DNA of 43,324 nt, from NCBI GenBank assembly GCA_031548435.1, contig JAVBRA010000024.1:1-43324 (forward strand), written 5' to 3'. Positions 1 through 7,577 of the stretch are shown here, in pieces. The notes beneath the pieces were generated by a model that was not told the DNA's origin, did not search any database, and saw only the letters and a list, made by a program, of their open reading frames with translations. This DNA comes from JAVBRA01 sp031548435 (GTDB lineage Bacteria; Bacteroidota; Bacteroidia; Bacteroidales; Rikenellaceae). The position numbers were made by a program, and so were the translations under genes. How positions within the stretch are numbered: position 1 is the first letter of the stretch; every line of letters begins with the position of its first letter.

Positions 1-59
1 CCTACCGGGGCGTGGTGTCGCCGCAGTTGCGCATCAAGGATATCAAACTGTCGAAATAA
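1..59 (+). CDS. C-terminal tail of an unidentified protein (partial)
   Basis: An open frame enters from the left edge and ends at TAA 57-59, giving a basic 18-residue tail (YRGVVSPQLRIKDIKLSK). A strong rho-independent terminator follows 15 bases later, so this is the end of a real transcription unit. Too little is visible to name a family. Confidence 0.6.
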   Translation, partial: YRGVVSPQLRIKDIKLSK

Positions 60-73
60 CTTTTCGGGGGTGA

Positions 74-113
74 GAAGCGGCCCTTTCATTCGAACGGGCC
101 GCTTCCCGTTTTT
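74..113 (+). terminator. rho-independent terminator
   Basis: GAAGCGGCCC (74-83) pairs perfectly with GGGCCGCTTC (96-105) over a 12-nt loop, followed by CCGTTTTT. It closes the truncated gene at the left edge. Confidence 0.85.
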
Positions 114-163
114 GACTGTCCGTGTGTTCTTTATCTGATGCGAGTTAGAATATATGCTAACTA

Positions 164-190
164 ATTGCCGGCCATTGTTCGGCATCTTTG
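164..190 (+). promoter_or_regulatory. possible Bacteroidota promoter of the XRE gene
   Basis: CATCTTTG at 183-190 differs from TAnnTTTG in one base and has ATTG at 164-167 upstream (15-nt gap, shorter than the usual 17-21). It lies 22 bp before the chosen start. Weak match. Confidence 0.35.
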
Positions 191-212
191 TTATGCACAA
201 ACGACCACAGGA

Positions 213-431
213 ATGAATGAGCAGCAGTTGTTGCAGAAAATCGGCAGCAATATAAAAAAGATAAGGACGTCGAAAGGTGTCACTCAGCAAGACCTGGCCG
301 CGATGTGCAATTTCGAGAAATCGACCATGTCGCGCATTGAAGCCGGAGGGACCAACCTGACGATAAAAACACTTTGTAAGATCGGCCAGGCGTTGGGCAT
401 GGAGCTGAAAGAGTTAGTGGATATAAAGTAG
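213..431 (+). CDS. XRE-family helix-turn-helix regulator (72 aa)
   Basis: This is a small DNA-binding protein consisting almost only of a Cro/C1-type HTH (HTH_3) domain. Visible hallmarks are the first helix after IGSNIKKIRTSKG, the turn-and-recognition helix QQDLAAMCNFEKSTMSRIE, and the closing helix TLCKIGQALGM. The start at 213 (MNEQQLL) is preferred over 165 because the 16 extra residues do not resemble the family and would span the likely promoter. Such single-domain regulators repress their own or neighbouring genes or act as antitoxins, but no toxin gene is adjacent; the next gene is a secreted EEP-fold protein 37 bp downstream. The target is unknown. A short hairpin overlaps its stop codon. 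Confidence 0.85.
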   Translation: MNEQQLLQKIGSNIKKIRTSKGVTQQDLAAMCNFEKSTMSRIEAGGTNLTIKTLCKIGQALGMELKELVDIK

Positions 432-451
432 CCGGGGCGATCCGGCTTTTT
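430..451 (+). terminator. short terminator or attenuator after the XRE gene
   Basis: AGCCGG (430-435) pairs with CCGGCT (442-447), loop of six, then T447-451. The stem starts inside the TAG stop codon. Because the next start is only 17 bp on, it may attenuate rather than fully end transcription. Confidence 0.6.
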
Positions 452-468
452 AATTTAAACACAGGGGT

Positions 469-1386
469 ATGCCAATCGTTTTCCGGCTGCTTGCCGCTTT
501 GATGGTTCTGTTGCCGTTTCCGGCGGCGGGACAGTCGGCGCGCGTGGTTTTCTACAACACCGAGAATTTTTACGACACCGTTCCGTCACCCACCGGTCAG
601 GATGCCGATTTCACGCCCCGTGGCAAATATCGGTGGGACGGTGAGCGTTACCAACTGAAAACGGAAGGCATCGCCCGGACGCTGGCATTCTCGGGCGGCG
701 GGCAGTTTCCCGCGGTCATGGGTCTGGCCGAGGTAGAGAGTGAATTTGTGATTCAGGGCCTGACAGACAGTCCTTTTCTGGCCGGGGGCGGTTATTCATT
801 CGTTTGCAGTGCGCAGGCCGGCCGCACCGACCGGTGCGTGGCGTTCGTCTATGGCCGCGACTTTGTGCTTTCGCACTGGCAACGGGTGGAGTGCGGCGCG
901 GGGCTGCGGCCATTGTTGCACGTCTGCGGCGAACTGCACGGCACACGGATGCATTTTGTGGTGTGCCACCTGCCCTCGCAGTTCAACCGCAACCGGATGC
1001 GCACGGAGGCCGCGCGAGCCATCGGTTCGCTCATCGACTCCGTTCGGACAACGGAACCCGACGCCCGCATCGTGGTTATGGGCGACATGAACATGACCCC
1101 CTCCGACAAAATCATGAAACGGCTGGCTGCGGGGGCCGGATTCAACAATCCGTTCGGCGATCTCAGCCGCCGGGGCGCGGGCACATTGGTTTACAACAAC
1201 CGGTGGCTGCTCTACGACCAGATATTGTATGGCGGCGCGCTGTCCGTGGCCGAATGCGGCATCGTCCGCCCCGGGTTTCTGCTCCGGGCGGACGGCGCCC
1301 CCCTTCGTACGTATGCAGGCGGAGAATATCTTGGCGGTTGCAGCGACCACCTGCCCGTCTATATTACATTTTCGTTTTTGAAGTAA
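469..1386 (+). CDS. secreted endonuclease/exonuclease/phosphatase-fold protein (305 aa)
   Basis: It belongs to the EEP (DNase I-like) metal-dependent phosphoesterase superfamily. Catalytic and metal-binding motifs appear in order: FYNTENFYD (N30, E32), GLAEVE (E88), VVMGDMNMTPSD (D206, N208) and a C-terminal SDHLP (D293, H294). A hydrophobic N-terminus ending PAAGQ around residue 22 indicates export to the periplasm. The length is normal for the Bacteroidota subfamily. The substrate (nucleic acid, phosphoinositide-like or nucleotide) cannot be told from sequence. The gene may share transcription with the XRE gene upstream if the intervening hairpin leaks; the downstream gene has its own promoter. 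Confidence 0.88.
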   Translation: MPIVFRLLAALMVLLPFPAAGQSARVVFYNTENFYDTVPSPTGQDADFTPRGKYRWDGERYQLKTEGIARTLAFSGGGQFPAVMGLAEVESEFVIQGLTDSPFLAGGGYSFVCSAQAGRTDRCVAFVYGRDFVLSHWQRVECGAGLRPLLHVCGELHGTRMHFVVCHLPSQFNRNRMRTEAARAIGSLIDSVRTTEPDARIVVMGDMNMTPSDKIMKRLAAGAGFNNPFGDLSRRGAGTLVYNNRWLLYDQILYGGALSVAECGIVRPGFLLRADGAPLRTYAGGEYLGGCSDHLPVYITFSFLK

Positions 1387-1407
1387 CGGAAAAAAATGTT
1401 AACTTTG
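1377..1407 (+). promoter_or_regulatory. promoter of ppdK (TTTG-N19-TAACTTTG)
   Basis: TTTG at 1377-1380 and a perfect TAnnTTTG box, TAACTTTG, at 1400-1407 are separated by 19 bp, the classical Bacteroidota sigma-ABfr arrangement. Transcription would start near 1414, leaving a leader of about 65 nt. The -33 element sits inside the last codons of the upstream gene. Confidence 0.85.
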
Positions 1408-1477
1408 CATGCCTTATGGGCGTGATAATTAACAAATCCGCCTTCATTCGATAAAAATCATACTAAATATAAAACCG

Positions 1478-4204
1478 ATGGCACAGACAAAAAGAGTCTA
1501 CTCGTTCGGCGACAAGCAGGCCGAAGGGAACGGAAAGATGAAAGAGCTCCTGGGAGGAAAAGGAGCCAACCTTGCGGAAATGAACCTGATCGGCATTCCG
1601 GTGCCCCCGGGTTTCACCATCACCACCGACGTGTGCTCGGAGTACTACTCGCTGGGTAAAGAGAAGGTGATCGAACTGATCCGGCCCGAGGTCGAAGCGG
1701 CCATGAAACGCGTGGAGAAGATCATGGGGATGCAGTTCGGCAGCGTCGACAACCCCCTGCTAATGTCGGTGCGTTCGGGCGCCCGCGCCTCGATGCCCGG
1801 AATGATGGACACCATCCTCAACCTGGGGCTCAACGACCAGGTGGTGGAAGGGCTGTCGAAGAAGACGGGCAACCCCCGCTTCGCATGGGACTCGTACCGC
1901 CGCTTCATCCAGATGTACGGCGACGTGGTGATGGAAATGAAGCCCGAGAACAAGGACGACCACGATCCGTTCGAGGCCATCATCGACTCGGTGAAGTTGG
2001 TCAAGGGGGTGAAAAACGACACCGACCTGACGGTCGACGATCTGAAGGAACTGGTGCGCCTGTTCAAAGTGGCCGTGAAAGAGAACACCGGCAAGGATTT
2101 CCCGACCGACCCGTGGGAACAGCTGTGGGGAGCCGTGTGCGCCGTGTTCCAGAGCTGGATGAACGACCGCGCCATTTTGTACCGCAAGCTCAACAAGATT
2201 CCCGCCGAATGGGGCACGGCCGTCAATGTGCAGGCGATGGTGTTCGGTAACATGGGTGCTTCGTCGGCCACCGGCGTGGCATTCACGCGCGACGCCGCCA
2301 CGGGCGAGAACATTTTCAACGGCGAGTATCTGGTCAACGCCCAGGGCGAGGACGTGGTGGCCGGGATCCGCACGCCGCAGCAGATCACCATCGAAGGGTC
2401 GCGCCGCTGGGCCGCCCTGCAGCACGTTTCGGAAGAAGACCGCGCAGCCAAATTCCCGTCGTTGGAGGAGGTGATGACCGAGGCGTACCTCGAACTGTTC
2501 GCCATCCAGAGGAGCCTCGAAACCTACTTCAAAGACATGCAGGACATCGAGTTCACCATCCAGCAAGGCAAGCTGTGGATGCTCCAGACCCGCAGCGGCA
2601 AACGCACCGGCGCGGCCATGGTGAAGATCGCCATGGACATGATGGACGAGGGGCTGATCGACGAAAAGACCGCCATCCTGCGCTGCGAACCCATCAAACT
2701 CGACGAACTGCTCCACCCCATATTCGAACCCAAGGCAATGAAAGCGGCCAAAGTGCTGACCAAGGGCCTGCCTGCTTCGCCGGGGGCGGCCAGCGGCCAG
2801 ATTGTTTTCTCGGCCGATGAAGCCGAAGCGTGGGCCAATCTGGGCCGGAAGACCATTCTGGTGCGCGTCGAAACCTCGCCTGAAGACCTGAAAGGAATGA
2901 CCCTGGCCAACGGCATTCTGACCGCCCGCGGGGGGATGACCTCGCACGCGGCCGTGGTTGCGCGCGGCATGGGTAAATGTTGCGTGTCGGGCGCCGGCGA
3001 CCTGGTGATCGACTACAAAACGCGCAAAATGAGCATCGGCGACATCAAACTCAAGGAAGGCGACTGGATCTCGCTCAACGGCTCGACCGGCGAGGTGTAC
3101 GAAGGCGCCGTTGCCACCAAAGACGCCGAATTGTCGGGCGACTTCGCCAAGCTGATGAACCTGTCGAGCAAATACGCCCACCTGAAGGTGAGGGCCAACG
3201 CCGACGTCCCGCGCGATGCAAAAAAGGCCGTCAGCTTTGGCGCCCAGGGCATCGGCCTGTGCCGCACCGAGCATATGTTTTTCGAGGCCGACCGCATCAA
3301 GGCCATGCGCGAGATGATCCTTTCCGACGACGAGGAGGGCCGCCGCAAAGCACTCAAGAAAATCCTGCCGATGCAGCGCGGCGACTTCGAGGGGCTGTTC
3401 GAGGCCATGAACGGCTTCCCGGTGACGGTGCGCCTGCTCGATCCGCCGCTGCACGAGTTCGTGCCGCACTTCGACCGTGAAATCCACGATCTGGCCAAGG
3501 AAATGGACGTTCCGTACGAAACGATCCAGAACAAGATCAAGAGCCTCGAAGAGTCGAACCCCATGCTCGGCCACCGCGGCTGCCGCCTGGGCAATACCTA
3601 TCCCGAGATCACCGAGATGCAGACCCGTGCCATCCTCGAAGCGGCGCTCAACATCAAGGCCAAGGGCATTCCGGTGCACGTGGAGATCATGGTGCCGCTG
3701 GTGGGGAACCACAAAGAGTTGAAATACCAGAAGAACGTGATCGACAAGACGGCCGAGACGGTGTTTGCCGAAAAGAACGCCAAGATCGACTACATGGTGG
3801 GGACGATGATCGAGATCCCGCGTGCGGCCGTCACCGCCAACGAGATCGCCGAAGTGGCCGAATTCTTCTCGTTCGGCACCAACGACCTGACACAGATGAC
3901 TCTCGGGTTCTCGCGCGATGACGTGGCCAAGTTTCTGCCTGTCTACATCGAAAAGGGGATCCTGAAGCAAGACCCGTTCGAAGTCCTCGACGTCAAGGGA
4001 GTGGGTCAGCTGATCCGCGAGGCGGTGTTCAAAGGCCGCAGCGTGCGCCCGAACCTCAAGTGCGGCATCTGCGGCGAACACGGCGGCGAGCCCAACTCGG
4101 TCGAATTCTGCCACTATGCCGGCCTCGACTACGTGTCATGCTCTCCGTTCCGCGTGCCCATCGCACGCCTGGCGGCAGCCCACGCGGCCATCAAGCAGCA
4201 GTAA
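1478..4204 (+). CDS. ppdK: pyruvate, phosphate dikinase (908 aa)
   Basis: It catalyses reversible conversion of pyruvate, ATP and phosphate to PEP, AMP and pyrophosphate in the cytosol, linking glycolysis and gluconeogenesis. The ATP-grasp region carries GKGANLAEMNLIGIPVPPGF near the N-terminus and LLMSVRSGARASMPGMMDT near residue 90. The swivelling phosphohistidine domain has GGMTSHAAVVARG with catalytic H490. The C-terminal PEP/pyruvate barrel shows GLCRTEHMFF, the IEIPRAA and FFSFGTNDLTQ motifs, and CGICGEHGG near the end. Length is slightly over the usual 875-890 residues. It is flanked by a textbook promoter and terminator, so it is monocistronic. Confidence 0.98.
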   Translation: MAQTKRVYSFGDKQAEGNGKMKELLGGKGANLAEMNLIGIPVPPGFTITTDVCSEYYSLGKEKVIELIRPEVEAAMKRVEKIMGMQFGSVDNPLLMSVRSGARASMPGMMDTILNLGLNDQVVEGLSKKTGNPRFAWDSYRRFIQMYGDVVMEMKPENKDDHDPFEAIIDSVKLVKGVKNDTDLTVDDLKELVRLFKVAVKENTGKDFPTDPWEQLWGAVCAVFQSWMNDRAILYRKLNKIPAEWGTAVNVQAMVFGNMGASSATGVAFTRDAATGENIFNGEYLVNAQGEDVVAGIRTPQQITIEGSRRWAALQHVSEEDRAAKFPSLEEVMTEAYLELFAIQRSLETYFKDMQDIEFTIQQGKLWMLQTRSGKRTGAAMVKIAMDMMDEGLIDEKTAILRCEPIKLDELLHPIFEPKAMKAAKVLTKGLPASPGAASGQIVFSADEAEAWANLGRKTILVRVETSPEDLKGMTLANGILTARGGMTSHAAVVARGMGKCCVSGAGDLVIDYKTRKMSIGDIKLKEGDWISLNGSTGEVYEGAVATKDAELSGDFAKLMNLSSKYAHLKVRANADVPRDAKKAVSFGAQGIGLCRTEHMFFEADRIKAMREMILSDDEEGRRKALKKILPMQRGDFEGLFEAMNGFPVTVRLLDPPLHEFVPHFDREIHDLAKEMDVPYETIQNKIKSLEESNPMLGHRGCRLGNTYPEITEMQTRAILEAALNIKAKGIPVHVEIMVPLVGNHKELKYQKNVIDKTAETVFAEKNAKIDYMVGTMIEIPRAAVTANEIAEVAEFFSFGTNDLTQMTLGFSRDDVAKFLPVYIEKGILKQDPFEVLDVKGVGQLIREAVFKGRSVRPNLKCGICGEHGGEPNSVEFCHYAGLDYVSCSPFRVPIARLAAAHAAIKQQ

Positions 4205-4222
4205 ATCTTCGATCCGTATTCA

Positions 4223-4255
4223 GAAGCCGCTCCTTTGCAGGAGCGGCTTCTTTTT
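4223..4255 (+). terminator. rho-independent terminator of ppdK
   Basis: GAAGCCGCTCC (4223-4233) pairs with GGAGCGGCTTC (4240-4250) around a 6-nt loop, followed by T4251-4255. It starts 19 bp after the ppdK stop. Confidence 0.95.
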
Positions 4256-4303
4256 GTCTTCCGGATAAGTATAAAACGGTAGGTGCGATTCTTGATTAAT
4301 GAT

Positions 4304-4311
4304 TACTTTTG
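4304..4311 (+). promoter_or_regulatory. -7 element of the porin gene
   Basis: TACTTTTG is a perfect TAnnTTTG match; no clear TTTG lies 17-21 bp upstream. The predicted leader contains a hairpin, GCCGGAA (4319-4325) with TTCCGGC (4331-4337), right at the expected transcript 5' end, which could protect the mRNA. Confidence 0.7.
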
Positions 4312-4363
4312 CCCTGTGGCCGGAACGGTTTTCCGGCACCATAGTTGCATCACAACCCTGACA

Positions 4364-5653
4364 ATGAACGGATATATGAAAAAAGCGATCCTCGTTTTTC
4401 TTTGCGCGGCCTGTTGTCCGCAGCTTTACGGCGGCGGAACCGAAACCGGCGCCAACCTCGGCGTGCTTTCGCCGCAGCCGGACAAAGACACCATTTACCG
4501 CCAGCCCCGGAAGTTCCCGGTGCAGATTGCGGTGGGCGGCCGTGTGGATGTGCTCGCTTTTTACGACACCTATGCCTCGCAGACGACAAGGGGCGGCATC
4601 CATTATTACTTTCCCCTGGCCCCGTTGGAAGGCTCGGCCGGCGTGGATGTCAACGAGCACGGAACGATGGGCTTCGGGGTCGCTTCGTCGCGCCTGAATG
4701 CCAAATTCACCGCCCCGGATATCTTCAACGCCAAAACGACCGCCTATTTCGAGGTCGATTTCATGGGCAACAGCGACAACAACATCAACACCATCCGCGT
4801 GCGCCACGCCTGGTTCAACTTTGCCTGGGTGCGCAGCAACCTGCGCCTGGGCCAGAGCTACCTGATGTCTGTGGCCGAAGATATCTCGCCCGACGTGGTG
4901 AGCTTCGGCGGCGGATCGCCTTTCAACCCCATCAGCCGTCCCATCCAGATCGTTTACACCTATAAGCTCAACGACCTGTTCGACGTGTCGGCCTCGTCGA
5001 GCATGGGGCTGAGCCCGAGGCAGGGAACGTCGAACGTACCCGAGTTCCAGGGGCGCGTCCGCATCGACAACAAGAAAAACCTGATTGCCGGCGTGGTGAT
5101 GGGGTACATGAGCGTCCGTCCCCGCACCATGACCGACGACACGCTCAAGGCCCATTCGCGGGTGACTGCCGCCAGCCTGAGCGTTTTCGGGCGCTACACA
5201 TTCCCTTCGGGGTACAAACTCAGCGCCTATTCGATCTGGGGCGAGAACCTCAGCACCATGGACATGACGGGCGGTTACGCCAAACAACTCGACGACCACA
5301 GCGAGGACTACAAATACAGCCCCACGCGCACCTGGTCGGGATGGCTGGATATGGCCAGCCCGATCATCAAACGACACTGGCAGTGGGGCGTGTTTGCCGG
5401 CTTCCAGAAAAACCTCGGCGCCACGAAGCCCATCGACGTCAACACCGCGTTCATTCCCTGGTATGGCATCGACCGGTTGTGGCGGGTTGCCCCGAGGCTC
5501 TATTTCATCTACAACAACGTTACTTTTGGTTTCGAATACATGTACAACCGGGCGTCGTGGGCCAAGGTGATGGCGCCGAACTACAAACCGCTGGAACTGT
5601 ATCCCGACACCCAGGACAACCGCATCACGTTCCTCGCCCGCTTCAACTTTTAA
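4364..5653 (+). CDS. DcaP-like outer-membrane porin (429 aa)
   Basis: The protein starts with a signal peptide (MKKAILVFLCAACC, cleavage near YGGG) followed by alternating polar/aromatic stretches of a beta-barrel and a terminal phenylalanine (FLARFNF), as expected of an outer-membrane protein. The layout (VGGRVDVLAFYDTYAS near the N-terminus, then VRHAWFNF and LRLGQSY) matches the DcaP-like/porin-like proteins of Bacteroidota, which take up small solutes; the substrate is unknown. ATG 4364 is the first AUG downstream of the predicted transcription start; ATG 4376 in the same frame is an equally good alternative. It is monocistronic, ending before a hairpin at 5681-5716. Confidence 0.75.
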   Translation: MNGYMKKAILVFLCAACCPQLYGGGTETGANLGVLSPQPDKDTIYRQPRKFPVQIAVGGRVDVLAFYDTYASQTTRGGIHYYFPLAPLEGSAGVDVNEHGTMGFGVASSRLNAKFTAPDIFNAKTTAYFEVDFMGNSDNNINTIRVRHAWFNFAWVRSNLRLGQSYLMSVAEDISPDVVSFGGGSPFNPISRPIQIVYTYKLNDLFDVSASSSMGLSPRQGTSNVPEFQGRVRIDNKKNLIAGVVMGYMSVRPRTMTDDTLKAHSRVTAASLSVFGRYTFPSGYKLSAYSIWGENLSTMDMTGGYAKQLDDHSEDYKYSPTRTWSGWLDMASPIIKRHWQWGVFAGFQKNLGATKPIDVNTAFIPWYGIDRLWRVAPRLYFIYNNVTFGFEYMYNRASWAKVMAPNYKPLELYPDTQDNRITFLARFNF

Positions 5654-5680
5654 CCGCGGCGGATCGTTTTGTTATCACCG

Positions 5681-5716
5681 CTCCCGGTTTTACGGGGAAC
5701 AATAACCGGGGAGTTT
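5681..5716 (+). terminator. probable terminator after the porin gene
   Basis: CTCCCGGTT (5681-5689) pairs with AACCGGGGAG (5704-5713) with one bulged G, followed by only TTT. It is weaker than the others here because the U-tract is short. Confidence 0.55.
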
Positions 5717-5765
5717 CCCGATATAAAAGCCGCGACGCTGAAATGGGTGGAATAAAAAAAATCGC

Positions 5766-5773
5766 TATATTTG
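5766..5773 (+). promoter_or_regulatory. -7 element of the thioredoxin operon
   Basis: TATATTTG is a perfect -7 box 28 bp before the first ATG; the predicted start is near 5780. No convincing -33 TTTG is present. Confidence 0.75.
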
Positions 5774-5801
5774 CAGTATATAGCCTCTAAAACCGAATGT
5801 T

Positions 5802-6101
5802 ATGGAAAGCTTTGAAGAGAGGATAAACGGCGAAAAACCCGTGTTGGTCGATTTTTTCGCGACCTGGTGCGGCCCGTGCCGGATGATGCATCCGGTGTTG
5901 GACGAACTGAAAACCCTTGTAGGCGACAAAATCGATATCCTGAAAGTGGATGTCGACGCCAATCGCCCGTTGTCGTCCAAGTACCAGATCGCCTCGGTGC
6001 CCACGCTCATCATTTTCAAGGGCGGGCAGATCGTGTGGCGCGGCAGCGGCTACAAAGATGCGGCAACCCTGAGCGCAGAGATCGGCAAGGTGGTGAAATA
6101 A
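5802..6101 (+). CDS. trxA: cytosolic thioredoxin (99 aa)
   Basis: It is a classical single-domain thioredoxin, a protein disulfide reductase, with the redox motif WCGPC (C23, C26), the buried aspartate region LVDFFATW, and the cis-proline loop SVPT (P67). There is no signal peptide, so it acts in the cytosol. The length (99) is slightly short of the usual 105. It is the first gene of a two-gene unit; the second thioredoxin-like gene starts 42 bp downstream with no terminator between. Symbol by family resemblance only. Confidence 0.92.
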   Translation: MESFEERINGEKPVLVDFFATWCGPCRMMHPVLDELKTLVGDKIDILKVDVDANRPLSSKYQIASVPTLIIFKGGQIVWRGSGYKDAATLSAEIGKVVK

Positions 6102-6143
6102 TGCCCCTGGAGTTTACGTTTATTAATTATCAATCAGACGGAT

Positions 6144-6617
6144 ATGATTATGAGAAAGAAAATTGGTTTGTATGCCCTGGCTCTGGTGGTTCTGTCCACG
6201 GCGGTCGTTGTGGCCGGCAACGCGATCGTCAGGCCGGCGGAAACAACCCCTGCCTCGCAGTCGGGCAGCAAGGTGACCCAGATGGACGAGGCCCTGTTCA
6301 CCAGTAAGATAGGCGATTTCAAAAGTTCGGGATGGAAATTCTCCGGAACGCAGCCCGCCGTGGTCGATTTTTACGCCACGTGGTGCCCGCCCTGCAAGAT
6401 GATCGCCCCGATCATGGACGAACTTTCGGTCGAATACGACGGCAGGGTTTCGTTCTACAAGGTCGACATCGACCAGCAGCAGACGCTCTCCAGCGCGATG
6501 AAGATCAAGAGCATCCCCACGCTCTATTTTTACGCCCCCGGAGCCGAACCGAAAGAGGTGATCGGCAGCAAGTCGAAAGACGAGTTCAAAAAGATCATCG
6601 ACGGACTGCTGAAATAA
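6144..6617 (+). CDS. exported or membrane-anchored thioredoxin-fold protein (157 aa)
   Basis: An N-terminal hydrophobic helix (LYALALVVLSTAVVVAG, residues 9-25) leads to a periplasmic thioredoxin domain with WCPPC (C81, C84), YATW before it and SIPT as the cis-proline loop. There is no clear lipobox, so it is either cleaved after AG/NA or stays anchored. CPPC rather than CGPC usually gives a more reducing or more specialised enzyme, as in the TlpA/ResA-type proteins that reduce periplasmic disulfides, for example during cytochrome c assembly; that role is an inference. It follows the cytosolic thioredoxin in the same operon, suggesting paired reductants on both sides of the membrane. ATG 6150 is an alternative start. 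Confidence 0.85.
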   Translation: MIMRKKIGLYALALVVLSTAVVVAGNAIVRPAETTPASQSGSKVTQMDEALFTSKIGDFKSSGWKFSGTQPAVVDFYATWCPPCKMIAPIMDELSVEYDGRVSFYKVDIDQQQTLSSAMKIKSIPTLYFYAPGAEPKEVIGSKSKDEFKKIIDGLLK

Positions 6618-6664
6618 CCACAATCTGCTCTGTTCTGAGGAACGCTTGCATGTTCGGAACATCG

Positions 6665-6705
6665 CTGCCGGTGAAAATGCGACATTTTCACCGGCAGTTG
6701 GTTTT
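6665..6705 (+). terminator. strong hairpin terminator of the thioredoxin operon
   Basis: A perfect 15-bp stem, CTGCCGGTGAAAATG (6665-6679) with CATTTTCACCGGCAG (6683-6697), closes on a CGA loop and is followed by TTGGTTTT. The near-symmetric A/T at the tip makes it possibly bidirectional. Confidence 0.75.
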
Positions 6706-6754
6706 AGGGGGCAACCCACAATGAAACGGCTCTTCCTCTATTGACTTCGGCTCT

Positions 6755-6791
6755 CCCCGCTTTCGGCTCCACTACCGGCACACACCCCATC
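6755..6791 (+). repeat. 37-bp direct repeat, left copy
   Basis: Begins CCCCGCTTTCGG and ends CACACCCCATC. An identical copy lies at 7127-7163. The 335 bases between the copies are AT-richer than the flanks and hold two small overlapping frames, so the pair looks like the target duplication or attachment sites of a former insertion. No tRNA or IS end is present. Confidence 0.9.
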
Positions 6792-6821
6792 GAAGACAAT
6801 GAAATATGCAATAACCTTGGA

Positions 6822-6908
6822 ATGGAGGCAGAAGAGTACTTGAGGTTAAAGCAACAACTTGGGATTGCTCATGCGTTTAAAAATGTTGAATACTCAAACT
6901 CATGGTAG
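6822..6908 (+). pseudogene. C-terminal remnant of an unidentified acquired gene
   Basis: From the end of the left direct repeat an open frame reads through a peptide that looks like a genuine C-terminus, including EAEEYLRLKQQLGIAHAF, and stops at TAG 6906-6908. From its only internal ATG (6822) it would code for just 28 residues, and upstream the frame runs into the repeat, so the N-terminal part is missing. The stop overlaps the start of the next small gene by 7 bp (ATGGTAG), the hallmark of translationally coupled genes. The style is reminiscent of ParB-like or methylase genes in Bacteroidota phages and conjugative elements, but this is a weak recollection, not a match. Confidence 0.5.
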
Positions 6909-7099
6909 ATAAAATAAAAAAAGACGGTCGTGGGGGATGGCGAGGCGGAGGGCGGCCCAAAAAGGCGCCGGAAAACATTCGCAATAGTGTTACCTTTCAG
7001 GTAACCCCTAAGTCCATGAAGGTGCTAATTGCTATATGTGAGCGAGAAGAAAAAAGCCGAAGCGATTTGCTTGAAAAGTGGATAATGGAAAATAAATGA
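6902..7099 (+). CDS. small basic, possibly DNA-binding mobile-element protein (65 aa)
   Basis: The N-terminus holds the segment GRGGWRGGGRPKKAPE, a glycine/arginine-rich tag that recurs at the front of small proteins of Bacteroidota phages and conjugative elements. It is followed by a stretch (NSVTFQVTPKSMKVLIAI and EKSRSDLLEKWI) with the beta-strand, helix, helix spacing of ribbon-helix-helix proteins. Codon use and GC are clearly lower than in the flanking housekeeping genes, consistent with acquisition. It starts inside the preceding remnant (overlap ATGGTAG) and ends 27 bp before the right 37-bp repeat. Whether it is expressed is unknown. Confidence 0.55.
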   Translation: MVDKIKKDGRGGWRGGGRPKKAPENIRNSVTFQVTPKSMKVLIAICEREEKSRSDLLEKWIMENK

Positions 7100-7126
7100 C
7101 AACCTACTCAAGCCCCTGCCTCCACA

Positions 7127-7163
7127 CCCCGCTTTCGGCTCCACTACCGGCACACACCCCATC
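7127..7163 (+). repeat. 37-bp direct repeat, right copy
   Basis: Identical over 37 bases to 6755-6791; the sequences diverge immediately on both sides of the match. Confidence 0.9.
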
Positions 7164-7218
7164 CGGATCGATGGTTAACACCCCCGGATATGAAAATAAA
7201 TTCCGTGAAATGATCGAT

Positions 7219-7490
7219 TAATTTCGCCTGCCAGCGGGGCCTGACTTTTTGGCATTGCCCAAAAAGTCAGCAAAAAAGCTACGGGCCCGATGAAATTTCC
7301 GCTGAAGGTTCCCGATCAGTTGCGTAAAGAAACGCCGCGTTGTTTGACGACCGTTAGTCACGGAGCGCAGCAGAGTGACTAAAAGGGAGGAGTCCGGCGT
7401 TTTAGCAACTGATCGGGAACCTTCCCTTGCGGGCCGCGGAATTTCATATGGCCCGGGATTGAGCGCTCGGCCGCGCTCATCGGGCATACG
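7219..7490. repeat. compound inverted-repeat element, no gene
   Basis: Two nested structures fill this gap. At 7241-7270 a perfect 12-bp stem, CTGACTTTTTGG with CCAAAAAGTCAG, closes on CATTGC. At 7281-7458 a roughly 180-bp imperfect cruciform has a perfect 19-bp arm pair (7305-7323 with 7405-7423), an inner 8-bp pair TTAGTCAC (7354-7361) with GTGACTAA (7375-7382), and outer imperfect arms near 7282-7302 and 7437-7455. A minus-strand frame (7218-7487) crosses it but is shaped by the repeat rather than a protein family. It resembles the dispersed palindromic elements (REP/MITE-like) of Bacteroidota genomes; copy number must be checked. Confidence 0.7.
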
Positions 7491-7550
7491 CTCTCCAACG
7501 TGATTAGAAAAAACGATCTATAAAATGCTCAGATGAGTTTTTATGCAAAG

Positions 7551-7577
7551 AAAACCCCGCCGATGGCGGGGTTTTTT
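7551..7577. terminator. bidirectional terminator
   Basis: AAAACCCCGCC (7551-7561) pairs with GGCGGGGTTTT (7565-7575) over a GAT loop, with A-tract before and T-tract after. It insulates the protease gene; its T-tract also supplies the -33 element of the next promoter. Confidence 0.85.

Noticed and set aside
1760..4114. 784-codon open frame on the minus strand opposite ppdK
   Set aside because: It is complementary to an unmistakable ppdK and arises from strong third-position GC bias; its translation is His/Arg/Val-rich with no family motif. The same reasoning rejects minus-strand frames at 12215-14557, 14726-17263 and 26143-28368 and the plus-strand frame at 23825-25969.
7218..7487. 89-codon minus-strand frame over the palindromic element
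   Set aside because: Its sequence is dictated by the inverted repeats and has no promoter or coupling; treated as repeat, not gene.
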